DNA of 64,000 nucleotides, taken from Amia ocellicauda. Its lineage: Eukaryota > Chordata > Actinopteri > Amiiformes > Amiidae. This document shows positions 1-12,540 of this stretch, piece by piece; positions within the stretch are counted from its first letter, which is position 1, and each line of letters begins with the position of its first letter. The position numbers were made by a program, and so were the translations under genes. The DNA is taken from positions 56,238,497-56,302,496 of the forward strand of contig NC_089851.1 in NCBI RefSeq assembly GCF_036373705.1, read 5' to 3'. The notes under the pieces are model-generated. The model ran no database searches and was not told the DNA's origin. It worked only from the letters and a program-made list of their open reading frames with translations.

Positions 1-663
1 GTTCGTTTGAGGTGTGACATCGCTCCACCAAGTCCACAACCGCATCAGCTGTGGTAGGGCTGCACTGGCGGATTATTTTTTTGAGTTCATAAGGCAGTCC
101 CCTAATGAACCGGTCCACCACGGTTCGTTCCACCATAGCCCCCAGGTTGAGGCTAGCCGGTTCTAACCATTTCTTGGCCAAGTGGTCAAACATTTGCGAT
201 CGAGGTGCTTGCTCAGTTTGAAATGTCCAAGCATGAAACCGCTGAGCCCGTAACGCTGGGGTGACCCCTATCCGAGCAAGAATTTCTCTTTAATTTCTTA
301 TAGTCATTGGCATCAGCAGCCTCCAAGTCGCAGCAGGCTTTTTGTGCTTCCCCACAGAGGAACGGTGCAAGGATTCCGGCCCACTTGTCCTCCGTCCAGC
401 CTTCACGCTCAGCCGTCCGCTCGAACGTCTTCAGGAAGGCTTCCACGTCATCAGCCAGAGTTATTTTTTTGGAGGGATCGTGTAGCAACGATGGGGACTG
501 AGGCTGCTTGGAAGTTGACCTTGGCAACAGCTAGTTCAGCAGACATCATCTGCATGTCCAGCTCCATCTTCTGCTGACATCTTTGTTGTTCTTCCAACAG
601 GAGGCGGTTGGTCTCCTGTTGAGCCTGATTGGCAGTAACAAGTTGTTTCAGCAGATCGTCCAT
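1..663 (-). pseudogene. Ty3/Gypsy-like retrotransposon gag, partial and frameshifted
   Basis: Gag is the structural polyprotein that packages LTR-retrotransposon RNA in the cytoplasm. Reading the minus strand, an ATG at 663 opens an N-terminal Gln/Glu-rich helical segment (residues 1-45, LLLEEQQRCQQKMELDM), likely coiled coil. A second frame (about 527 to 295) carries TFERTAEREGW and LAPFLCGEAQKA, which match the SCAN-like capsid region of vertebrate Gypsy-type gag. A third frame from about 290 continues open to the window edge with RFIRGLPYEL. The changes of frame near 500 and 290 mean the copy cannot make Gag unless they are assembly errors. Protease and polymerase would lie beyond base 1. 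The start is supported by the LTR-like sequence just upstream. Family assignment is from motif resemblance; a domesticated SCAN gene is less likely given the LTR context. Confidence 0.72.
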
Positions 664-719
664 GTTCTCCTTTCTGGTTCTATGTTGTGAAATCTGAACC
701 TGCCTGCATTCTTCACCAC

Positions 720-1300
720 TGTAACGAGGTGCGGGGTTGGGTTACTGCAGCCAAATGATTTCAGTCGGGGAATAAATGTCAAAACACAAGACAAACCAAG
801 GAAGAGGATAATAAAGCCCACGCTGTTGGTTTATTTTAGTTCTGTCGTGGATATTGAAACTTGAAAACAAAAACCTAGCTCTTTGTACAGAGCACTTTCT
901 GTAGCAGGAATGGTCTGCTACACAAAAACAAAATCCCTGACTAGCCTTGGAAAGCTAAGCGGTTTCCCAGGGTTAACAAAACAAAGACAGACAAACTAAA
1001 CAGTCTTGAGGGGTTAGGTAGTCTCGTGGTCAAAAAGGGTTTCAGGGGTCTTCACCAGGGTCGTAGTCTTCCAAAACAATCCAAACGCCTTTCAAGGTCC
1101 TCAGCCAGTCCAACTTGTCATCTAGTTTCCAATCCAGTTACTTTGTCCTTTCTTTTGCTCCTCTGTTCACCCTCCTTGTCTTTCCGTCCACCCCCCCCCC
1201 CCACTTCTAAGACAAAGAAGAAACCACAGTGTGAGTTTAAATAGTCTGTACTGATCAGCCACACCTGCTTGCAGTCTGGGTGATTTGTAATCAAAGGCAG
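720..1300 (-). mobile_element. Probable 5' LTR of the gag-bearing retrotransposon (partial)
   Basis: The stretch upstream of gag has no ORF of its own and ends, on the minus strand, in ...CTCGTTACA at 720, a plausible LTR 3' end. Only about 56 bases then separate it from the gag start. On the minus strand an AATAAA lies at 835-830, followed by a U5-like stretch, as expected for the R/U5 part of an LTR. A run of C (about 1190-1202) lies inside. The far end is lost in the N gap at 1301. A primer-binding site should start near 719, but I could not match it to a specific tRNA, so exact LTR limits are inferred. Confidence 0.5.
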
Positions 1301-1500
1301 NNNNNNNNNNNNNNNNNNNNNNNNNNNNNNNNNNNNNNNNNNNNNNNNNNNNNNNNNNNNNNNNNNNNNNNNNNNNNNNNNNNNNNNNNNNNNNNNNNNN
1401 NNNNNNNNNNNNNNNNNNNNNNNNNNNNNNNNNNNNNNNNNNNNNNNNNNNNNNNNNNNNNNNNNNNNNNNNNNNNNNNNNNNNNNNNNNNNNNNNNNNN
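1301..1500. other. Assembly gap (200 N)
   Basis: Exactly 200 unknown bases lie between LTR-like sequence and the first satellite monomer. The round length suggests a placeholder gap of unknown real size. The retrotransposon/satellite junction is hidden here. Confidence 0.98.
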
Positions 1501-4500
1501 ATCAATGACTCTCGATATCTAACTCTCTTGAGCTTGCTATCGCTCCCGCCAATGGTCAGTAGCATAGTAGGCAGTAACAGCAGATCCCGGACCACTGTCA
1601 ATCAGATGCTTGCCTTGCCGTCCATCCCATCCATCTATCTATCTCTATCTATCTATGACTCTTGATATCTAACTCCTGCTTGCTATCTCCCCCAAGGGTC
1701 AGAGCATTGCAGCAAAAAGCAGATCAGACCACTCAATCAGATGCTTGCCATGGCCGTCCATCCATCCATCCATCTATCTATCTATCTATGACTCTCTATA
1801 TCTAACCTCTTGCTTCTATCGCTCCCCCAATGGTCAGTACATAGTAGCAGTAACAGCAGATCACGACCACTGTCAATCAGATGCTTGCCTTGCCCATCCA
1901 TCCATCCATCCATCTATCTATCTATCTATGACTGCTGATATCTAACTCTCTTGCTTGCTAGCGCTCCCCCATGGTCAGTAGCATAGTAGTATGCCACTTC
2001 TCAGTGCTTGCCTTGCCGTCATCCATCAATCTATCTGAGTCTATCAATGACTCTCGATATCTAACTCTCTTACTTGCTATCGCTCCCCCAATGGTCAGTA
2101 GCATAGTAGCATAACAGCAGATCACGGACCACTGTCAATCAGATGCTTGCCTTGCCGTCCATCCATCCATCCATATCTATCTATCTATCTATGACTCTTG
2201 ATATCTAACTCTCTTGCTTGCTATCGCTCCCCCAATGGTCAGTAGCATAGTAGATAACAGCAGATCACGGACCACTGTCAATCAGATGCTTGCCTTGCCG
2301 TCCATCCATCCATCTATCTATCTATCTATCTATGACTCTTGATATCTAACTCTCTTGCTTGCTATCGCTCCCCCAATGGTCAGTAGCATTGTAGCATAAC
2401 AGCAGATCACGGACCACTGTCAATCAGATGCTTGCCTTGCCGTCCATCCATCCATCTATCTATCTATCCTATCTATGACTCTCGATATCTAACTCTCTTG
2501 CTTGCTATCGCTCCCCCAATGGTCAGTAGCATAGTAGCATAACAGCAGATCACGGACCACTGTCAATCAGATGCTTGCCTTGCCGTCCATCCATCCATCC
2601 ATCTATCTATCAATCTATCATTGACTCTTGATATCTAACTCTCTTGACTTGCTATCGCTCCCCCAATGGTCAGTAGCAATAGTAGCATAACAGCAGATCA
2701 CGGACCACTGTCAATCAGATGCTTGCCTTGCCGTCCATCCATCCATCCATCTATCTATCTATCTATCAATGACTCTCGATATCTAACTCTCTTACTTGCT
2801 ATCGCTCCCCCAATGGTCAGTAGCATAGTAGCATAACAGCAGATCACGGACCACTGTCAATCAGATGCTTGCCTTGCCGTCCATCCATCCATCTATCTAT
2901 CTATCTATCTATGACTCTTGATATCTAACTCTCTTGCTTTGCTATCGCTCCCCCAATGGTCAGTAGCATAGTAGCATAACAGCAGATCACGGACCACTGT
3001 CACTCAGATGCTTGCCTTGCCGTCCATCCATCCATCCATCTATCTATCTATCTATCTATGACTCTCGATATCTAACTCTCTTGCTTGCTATCGCTCCCCC
3101 AATGGTCAGTAGCATAGTAGCATAACAGCAGATCACGGACCACTGTCAATCAGATGCTTGCCTTGCCGTCCATCCATCCATCTATCTATCTATCTATCTA
3201 TGACTCTTGATATCTAACTCTCTTGCTTGCTATCGCTCCCCCAATGGTCAGTAGGCATTGTAGCATAACAAGCAGATCACGGACCAATGTCAATCAGATG
3301 CTTGCCTTGCCGTCCATCCATCCATCCATCTATCTATCTATCTATCAATGACTCTCGATATCTAACTCTCTTACTTGCTATCGCTCCCCCAATGGTCAGT
3401 AGCATAGTAGCATAACAGCAGATCACGGACCACTGTCAATCAGATGCTTGCCTTGCCGTCCATCCATCCATCCATCTATCTATCTATCTATCAATGACTC
3501 TCGATATCTAACTCTCTTACTTGCTATCGCTCCCCCAATGGTCAGTAGCATAGTAGCATAACAGCAGATCACGGACCACTGTCAATCAGATGCTTGCCTT
3601 GCCGTCCATCCATCCATCTATCTATCTATCTATCTATGACTCTTGATATCTAACTCTCTTGCTTGCTATCGCTCCCCCAATGGTCAGTAGCATAGTAGCA
3701 TAACAGCAGATCACGGACCACTGTCACTCAGATGCTTGCCTTGCCGTCCATCCATCCATCCATCTATCTATCTATCTATCAATGACTCTCGATATCTAAC
3801 TCTCTTGCTTGCTATCGCTCCCCCAATGGTCAGTAGCATAGTAGCATAACAGCAGATCACGGACCACTGTCAATCAGATGCTTGCCTTGCCGTCCATCCA
3901 TCCATCTATCTATCTATCTATCTATGACTCTTGATATCTAACTCTCTTGCTTGCTATCGCTCCCCCAATGGTCAGTAGCATTGTAGCATAACAGCAGATC
4001 ACGGACCAATGTCAATCAGATGCTTGCCTTGCCGTCCATCCATCTATCTATCTATCTATCTATCTATCTATGACTCTCGATATCTAACTCTCTTGCTTGC
4101 TATCGCTCCCCCAATGGTCAGTAGCATAGTAGCATAACAGCAGATCACGGACCACTGTCAATCAGATGCTTGCCTTGCCGTCCATCCATCCATCCATCTA
4201 TCTATCAATCTATCAATGACTCTCGATATCTAACTCTCTTACTTGCTATCGCTCCCCCAATGGTCAGTAGCATAGTAGCATAACAGCAGATCACGGACCA
4301 CTGTCAATCAGATGCTTGCCTTGCCGTCCATCCATCCATCCATCTATCTATCTATCTATCAATGACTCTCGATATCTAACTCTCTTACTTGCTATCGCTC
4401 CCCCAATGGTCAGTAGCATAGTAGCATAACAGCAGATCACGGACCACTGTCAATCAGATGCTTGCCTTGCCGTCCATCCATCCATCTATCTATCTATCTA

Positions 4501-4590
4501 TCTATGACTCTTGATATCTAACTCTCTTGCTTGCTATCGCTCCCCCAATGGTCAGTAGCATAGTAGCATAACAGCAGATCACGGACCACT

Positions 4591-7500
4591 GTCACTCAGA
4601 TGCTTGCCTTGCCGTCCATCCATCCATCCATCTATCTATCTATCTATCAATGACTCTCGATATCTAACTCTCTTGCTTGCTATCGCTCCCCCAATGGTCA
4701 GTAGCATAGTAGCATAACAGCAGATCACGGACCACTGTCAATCAGATGCTTGCCTTGCCGTCCATCCATCCATCTATCTATCTATCTATCTATGACTCTT
4801 GATATCTAACTCTCTTAATTGCTATCGCTCCCCCAATGGTCAGTAGCATTGTAGCATAACAGCAGATCACGGACCAATGTCAATCAGATGCTTGCCTTGC
4901 CGTCCATCCATCCATCCATCTATCTATCAATCTATCAATGACTCTCGATATCTAACTCTCTTACTTGCTATCGCTCCCCCAATGGTCAGTAGCATAGTAG
5001 CATAACAGCAGATCACGGACCACTGTCAATCAGATGCTTGCCTTGCCGTCCATCCATCCATCCATCTATCTATCTATCTATCAATGACTCTCGATATCTA
5101 ACTCTCTTACGTGCTATCGCTCCCCCAATGGTCAGTAGCATAGTAGCATAACAGCAGATCACGGACCACTGTCAATCAGATGCTTGCCTTGCCGTCCATC
5201 CATCCATCTATCTATCTATCTATCTATGACTCTTGATATCTAACTCTCTTGCTTGCTATCGCTCCCCCAATGGTCAGTAGCATAGTAGCATAACAGCAGA
5301 TCACGGACCACTGTCACTCAGATGCTTGCCTTGCCGTCCATCCATCCATCCATCTATCTATCTATCTATCAATGACTCTCGATATCTAACTCTCTTGCTT
5401 GCTATCGCTCCCCCAATGGTCAGTAGCATAGTAGCATAACAGCAGATCACGGACCACTGTCAATCAGATGCTTGCCTTGCCGTCCATCCATCCATCTATC
5501 TATCTATCTATCTATGACTCTTGATATCTAACTCTCTTGCTTGCTATCGCTCCCCCAATGGTCAGTAGCATTGTAGCATAACAGCAGATCACGGACCAAT
5601 GTCAATCAGATGCTTGCCTTGCCGTCCATCCATCTATCTATCTATCTATCTATCTATCTATGACTCTCGATATCTAACTCTCTTGCTTGCTATCGCTCCC
5701 CCAATGGTCAGTAGCATAGTAGCATAACAGCAGATCACGGACCACTGTCAATCAGATGCTTGCCTTGCCGTCCATCCATCCATCCATCTATCTATCAATC
5801 TATCAATGACTCTCGATATCTAACTCTCTTACTTGCTATCGCTCCCCCAATGGTCAGTAGCATAGTAGCATAACAGCAGATCACGGACCACTGTCAATCA
5901 GATGCTTGCCTTGCCGTCCATCCATCCATCCATCTATCTATCTATCTATCAATGACTCTCGATATCTAACTCTCTTACTTGCTATCGCTCCCCCAATGGT
6001 CAGTAGCATAGTAGCATAACAGCAGATCACGGACCACTGTCAATCAGATGCTTGCCTTGCCGTCCATCCATCCATCTATCTATCTATCTATCTATGACTC
6101 TTGATATCTAACTCTCTTGCTTGCTATCGCTCCCCCAATGGTCAGTAGCATAGTAGCATAACAGCAGATCACGGACCACTGTCACTCAGATGCTTGCCTT
6201 GCCGTCCATCCATCCATCCATCTATCTATCTATCTATCAATGACTCTCGATATCTAACTCTCTTGCTTGCTATCGCTCCCCCCATGGTCAGTAGCATAGT
6301 AGCATAACAGCAGATCACGGACCACTGTCAATCAGATGCTTGCCTTGCCGTCCATCCATCCATCTATCTATCTATCTATCTATGACTCTTGATATCTAAC
6401 TCTCTTAATTGCTATCGCTCCCCCAATGGTCAGTAGCATTGTAGCATAACAGCAGATCACGGACCAATGTCAATCAGATGCTTGCCTTGCCGTCCATCCA
6501 TCCATCCATCTATCTATCAATCTATCAATGACTCTCGATATCTAACTCTCTTACTTGCTATCGCTCCCCCAATGGTCAGTAGCATAGTAGCATAACAGCA
6601 GATCACGGACCACTGTCAATCAGATGCTTGCCTTGCCGTCCATCCATCCATCCATCTATCTATCTATCTATCAATGACTCTCGATATCTAACTCTCTTAC
6701 TTGCTATCGCTCCCCCAATGGTCAGTAGCATAGTAGCATAACAGCAGATCACGGACCACTGTCAATCAGATGCTTGCCTTGCCGTCCATCCATCCATCTA
6801 TCTATCTATCTATCTATGACTCTTGATATCTAACTCTCTTGCTTGCTATCGCTCCCCCAATGGTCAGTAGCATAGTAGCATAACAGCAGATCACGGACCA
6901 CTGTCACTCAGATGCTTGCCTTGCCGTCCATCCATCCATCCATCTATCTATCTATCTATCAATGACTCTCGATATCTAACTCTCTTGCTTGCTATCGCTC
7001 CCCCAATGGTCAGTAGCATAGTAGCATAACAGCAGATCACGGACCACTGTCAATCAGATGCTTGCCTTGCCGTCCATCCATCCATCTATCTATCTATCTA
7101 TCTATGACTCTTGATATCTAACTCTCTTGCTTGCTATCGCTCCCCCAATGGTCAGTAGCATTGTAGCATAACAGCAGATCACGGACCAATGTCAATCAGA
7201 TGCTTGCCTTGCCGTCCATCCATCTATCTATCTATCTATCTATCTATCTATGACTCTCGATATCTAACTCTCTTGCTTGCTATCGCTCCCCCAATGGTCA
7301 GTAGCATAGTAGCATAACAGCAGATCACGGACCACTGTCAATCAGATGCTTGCCTTGCCGTCCATCCATCCATCCATCTATCTATCAATCTATCAATGAC
7401 TCTCGATATCTAACTCTCTTACTTGCTATCGCTCCCCCAATGGTCAGTAGCATAGTAGCATAACAGCAGATCACGGACCACTGTCAATCAGATGCTTGCC

Positions 7501-10500
7501 TTGCCGTCCATCCATCCATCCATCTATCTATCTATCTATCAATGACTCTCGATATCTAACTCTCTTACTTGCTATCGCTCCCCCAATGGTCAGTAGCATA
7601 GTAGCATAACAGCAGATCACGGACCACTGTCAATCAGATGCTTGCCTTGCCGTCCATCCATCCATCTATCTATCTATCTATCTATGACTCTTGATATCTA
7701 ACTCTCTTGCTTGCTATCGCTCCCCCAATGGTCAGTAGCATAGTAGCATAACAGCAGATCACGGACCACTGTCACTCAGATGCTTGCCTTGCCGTCCATC
7801 CATCCATCCATCTATCTATCTATCTATCAATGACTCTCGATATCTAACTCTCTTGCTTGCTATCGCTCCCCCAATGGTCAGTAGCATAGTAGCATAACAG
7901 CAGATCACGGACCACTGTCAATCAGATGCTTGCCTTGCCGTCCATCCATCCATCTATCTATCTATCTATCTATGACTCTTGATATCTAACTCTCTTAATT
8001 GCTATCGCTCCCCCAATGGTCAGTAGCATTGTAGCATAACAGCAGATCACGGACCAATGTCAATCAGATGCTTGCCTTGCCGTCCATCCATCCATCCATC
8101 TATCTATCAATCTATCAATGACTCTCGATATCTAACTCTCTTACTTGCTATCGCTCCCCCAATGGTCAGTAGCATAGTAGCATAACAGCAGATCACGGAC
8201 CACTGTCAATCAGATGCTTGCCTTGCCGTCCATCCATCCATCCATCTATCTATCTATCTATCAATGACTCTCGATATCTAACTCTCTTACGTGCTATCGC
8301 TCCCCCAATGGTCAGTAGCATAGTAGCATAACAGCAGATCACGGACCACTGTCAATCAGATGCTTGCCTTGCCGTCCATCCATCCATCTATCTATCTATC
8401 TATCTATGACTCTTGATATCTAACTCTCTTGCTTGCTATCGCTCCCCCAATGGTCAGTAGCATAGTAGCATAACAGCAGATCACGGACCACTGTCACTCA
8501 GATGCTTGCCTTGCCGTCCATCCATCCATCCATCTATCTATCTATCTATCAATGACTCTCGATATCTAACTCTCTTGCTTGCTATCGCTCCCCCAATGGT
8601 CAGTAGCATAGTAGCATAACAGCAGATCACGGACCACTGTCAATCAGATGCTTGCCTTGCCGTCCATCCATCCATCTATCTATCTATCTATCTATGACTC
8701 TTGATATCTAACTCTCTTGCTTGCTATCGCTCCCCCAATGGTCAGTAGCATTGTAGCATAACAGCAGATCACGGACCAATGTCAATCAGATGCTTGCCTT
8801 GCCGTCCATCCATCTATCTATCTATCTATCTATCTATCTATGACTCTCGATATCTAACTCTCTTGCTTGCTATCGCTCCCCCAATGGTCAGTAGCATAGT
8901 AGCATAACAGCAGATCACGGACCACTGTCAATCAGATGCTTGCCTTGCCGTCCATCCATCCATCCATCTATCTATCAATCTATCAATGACTCTCGATATC
9001 TAACTCTCTTACTTGCTATCGCTCCCCCAATGGTCAGTAGCATAGTAGCATAACAGCAGATCACGGACCACTGTCAATCAGATGCTTGCCTTGCCGTCCA
9101 TCCATCCATCCATCTATCTATCTATCTATCAATGACTCTCGATATCTAACTCTCTTACTTGCTATCGCTCCCCCAATGGTCAGTAGCATAGTAGCATAAC
9201 AGCAGATCACGGACCACTGTCAATCAGATGCTTGCCTTGCCGTCCATCCATCCATCTATCTATCTATCTATCTATGACTCTTGATATCTAACTCTCTTGC
9301 TTGCTATCGCTCCCCCAATGGTCAGTAGCATAGTAGCATAACAGCAGATCACGGACCACTGTCACTCAGATGCTTGCCTTGCCGTCCATCCATCCATCCA
9401 TCTATCTATCTATCTATCAATGACTCTCGATATCTAACTCTCTTGCTTGCTATCGCTCCCCCAATGGTCAGTAGCATAGTAGCATAACAGCAGATCACGG
9501 ACCACTGTCAATCAGATGCTTGCCTTGCCGTCCATCCATCCATCTATCTATCTATCTATCTATGACTCTTGATATCTAACTCTCTTAATTGCTATCGCTC
9601 CCCCAATGGTCAGTAGCATTGTAGCATAACAGCAGATCACGGACCAATGTCAATCAGATGCTTGCCTTGCCGTCCATCCATCCATCCATCTATCTATCAA
9701 TCTATCAATGACTCTCGATATCTAACTCTCTTACTTGCTATCGCTCCCCCAATGGTCAGTAGCATAGTAGCATAACAGCAGATCACGGACCACTGTCAAT
9801 CAGATGCTTGCCTTGCCGTCCATCCATCCATCCATCTATCTATCTATCTATCAATGACTCTCGATATCTAACTCTCTTACTTGCTATCGCTCCCCCAATG
9901 GTCAGTAGCATAGTAGCATAACAGCAGATCACGGACCACTGTCAATCAGATGCTTGCCTTGCCGTCCATCCATCCATCTATCTATCTATCTATCTATGAC
10001 TCTTGATATCTAACTCTCTTGCTTGCTATCGCTCCCCCAATGGTCAGTAGCATAGTAGCATAACAGCAGATCACGGACCACTGTCACTCAGATGCTTGCC
10101 TTGCCGTCCATCCATCCATCCATCTATCTATCTATCTATCAATGACTCTCGATATCTAACTCTCTTGCTTGCTATCGCTCCCCCAATGGTCAGTAGCATA
10201 GTAGCATAACAGCAGATCACGGACCACTGTCAATCAGATGCTTGCCTTGCCGTCCATCCATCCATCTATCTATCTATCTATCTATGACTCTTGATATCTA
10301 ACTCTCTTGCTTGCTATCGCTCCCCCAATGGTCAGTAGCATTGTAGCATAACAGCAGATCACGGACCAATGTCAATCAGATGCTTGCCTTGCCGTCCATC
10401 CATCTATCTATCTATCTATCTATCTATCTATGACTCTCGATATCTAACTCTCTTGCTTGCTATCGCTCCCCCAATGGTCAGTAGCATAGTAGCATAACAG

Positions 10501-12540
10501 CAGATCACGGACCACTGTCAATCAGATGCTTGCCTTGCCGTCCATCCATCCATCCATCTATCTATCAATCTATCAATGACTCTCGATATCTAACTCTCTT
10601 ACTTGCTATCGCTCCCCCAATGGTCAGTAGCATAGTAGCATAACAGCAGATCACGGACCACTGTCAATCAGATGCTTGCCTTGCCGTCCATCCATCCATC
10701 CATCTATCTATCTATCTATCAATGACTCTCGATATCTAACTCTCTTACTTGCTATCGCTCCCCCAATGGTCAGTAGCATAGTAGCATAACAGCAGATCAC
10801 GGACCACTGTCAATCAGATGCTTGCCTTGCCGTCCATCCATCCATCTATCTATCTATCTATCTATGACTCTTGATATCTAACTCTCTTGCTTGCTATCGC
10901 TCCCCCAATGGTCAGTAGCATAGTAGCATAACAGCAGATCACGGACCACTGTCACTCAGATGCTTGCCTTGCCGTCCATCCATCCATCCATCTATCTATC
11001 TATCTATCAATGACTCTCGATATCTAACTCTCTTGCTTGCTATCGCTCCCCCAATGGTCAGTAGCATAGTAGCATAACAGCAGATCACGGACCACTGTCA
11101 ATCAGATGCTTGCCTTGCCGTCCATCCATCCATCTATCTATCTATCTATCTATGACTCTTGATATCTAACTCTCTTAATTGCTATCGCTCCCCCAATGGT
11201 CAGTAGCATTGTAGCATAACAGCAGATCACGGACCAATGTCAATCAGATGCTTGCCTTGCCGTCCATCCATCCATCCATCTATCTATCAATCTATCAATG
11301 ACTCTCGATATCTAACTCTCTTACTTGCTATCGCTCCCCCAATGGTCAGTAGCATAGTAGCATAACAGCAGATCACGGACCACTGTCAATCAGATGCTTG
11401 CCTTGCCGTCCATCCATCCATCCATCTATCTATCTATCTATCAATGACTCTCGATATCTAACTCTCTTACGTGCTATCGCTCCCCCAATGGTCAGTAGCA
11501 TAGTAGCATAACAGCAGATCACGGACCACTGTCAATCAGATGCTTGCCTTGCCGTCCATCCATCCATCTATCTATCTATCTATCTATGACTCTTGATATC
11601 TAACTCTCTTGCTTGCTATCGCTCCCCCAATGGTCAGTAGCATAGTAGCATAACAGCAGATCACGGACCACTGTCACTCAGATGCTTGCCTTGCCGTCCA
11701 TCCATCCATCCATCTATCTATCTATCTATCAATGACTCTCGATATCTAACTCTCTTGCTTGCTATCGCTCCCCCAATGGTCAGTAGCATAGTAGCATAAC
11801 AGCAGATCACGGACCACTGTCAATCAGATGCTTGCCTTGCCGTCCATCCATCCATCTATCTATCTATCTATCTATGACTCTTGATATCTAACTCTCTTGC
11901 TTGCTATCGCTCCCCCAATGGTCAGTAGCATTGTAGCATAACAGCAGATCACGGACCAATGTCAATCAGATGCTTGCCTTGCCGTCCATCCATCTATCTA
12001 TCTATCTATCTATCTATCTATGACTCTCGATATCTAACTCTCTTGCTTGCTATCGCTCCCCCAATGGTCAGTAGCATAGTAGCATAACAGCAGATCACGG
12101 ACCACTGTCAATCAGATGCTTGCCTTGCCGTCCATCCATCCATCCATCTATCTATCAATCTATCAATGACTCTCGATATCTAACTCTCTTACTTGCTATC
12201 GCTCCCCCAATGGTCAGTAGCATAGTAGCATAACAGCAGATCACGGACCACTGTCAATCAGATGCTTGCCTTGCCGTCCATCCATCCATCCATCTATCTA
12301 TCTATCTATCAATGACTCTCGATATCTAACTCTCTTACTTGCTATCGCTCCCCCAATGGTCAGTAGCATAGTAGCATAACAGCAGATCACGGACCACTGT
12401 CAATCAGATGCTTGCCTTGCCGTCCATCCATCCATCTATCTATCTATCTATCTATGACTCTTGATATCTAACTCTCTTGCTTGCTATCGCTCCCCCAATG
12501 GTCAGTAGCATAGTAGCATAACAGCAGATCACGGACCACT
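4591..12540. repeat. 1,590-bp, 11-monomer higher-order repeat
   Basis: The variant GTCACTCAGA occurs at 4591, 6181, 7771, 9361 and 10951, exactly 1,590 bp apart, with a second one offset by 722 bp in each unit (5313, 6903, 8493, 11673). This gives units of 5 + 6 monomers. A secondary variant, TTACGTGC instead of TTACTTGC, recurs at about 5109, 8289 and 11469, exactly 3,180 bp apart, so alternate units differ and the homogenised block may be two units long. Other parts of the array reuse the same monomer types in rearranged order. Confidence 0.9.
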
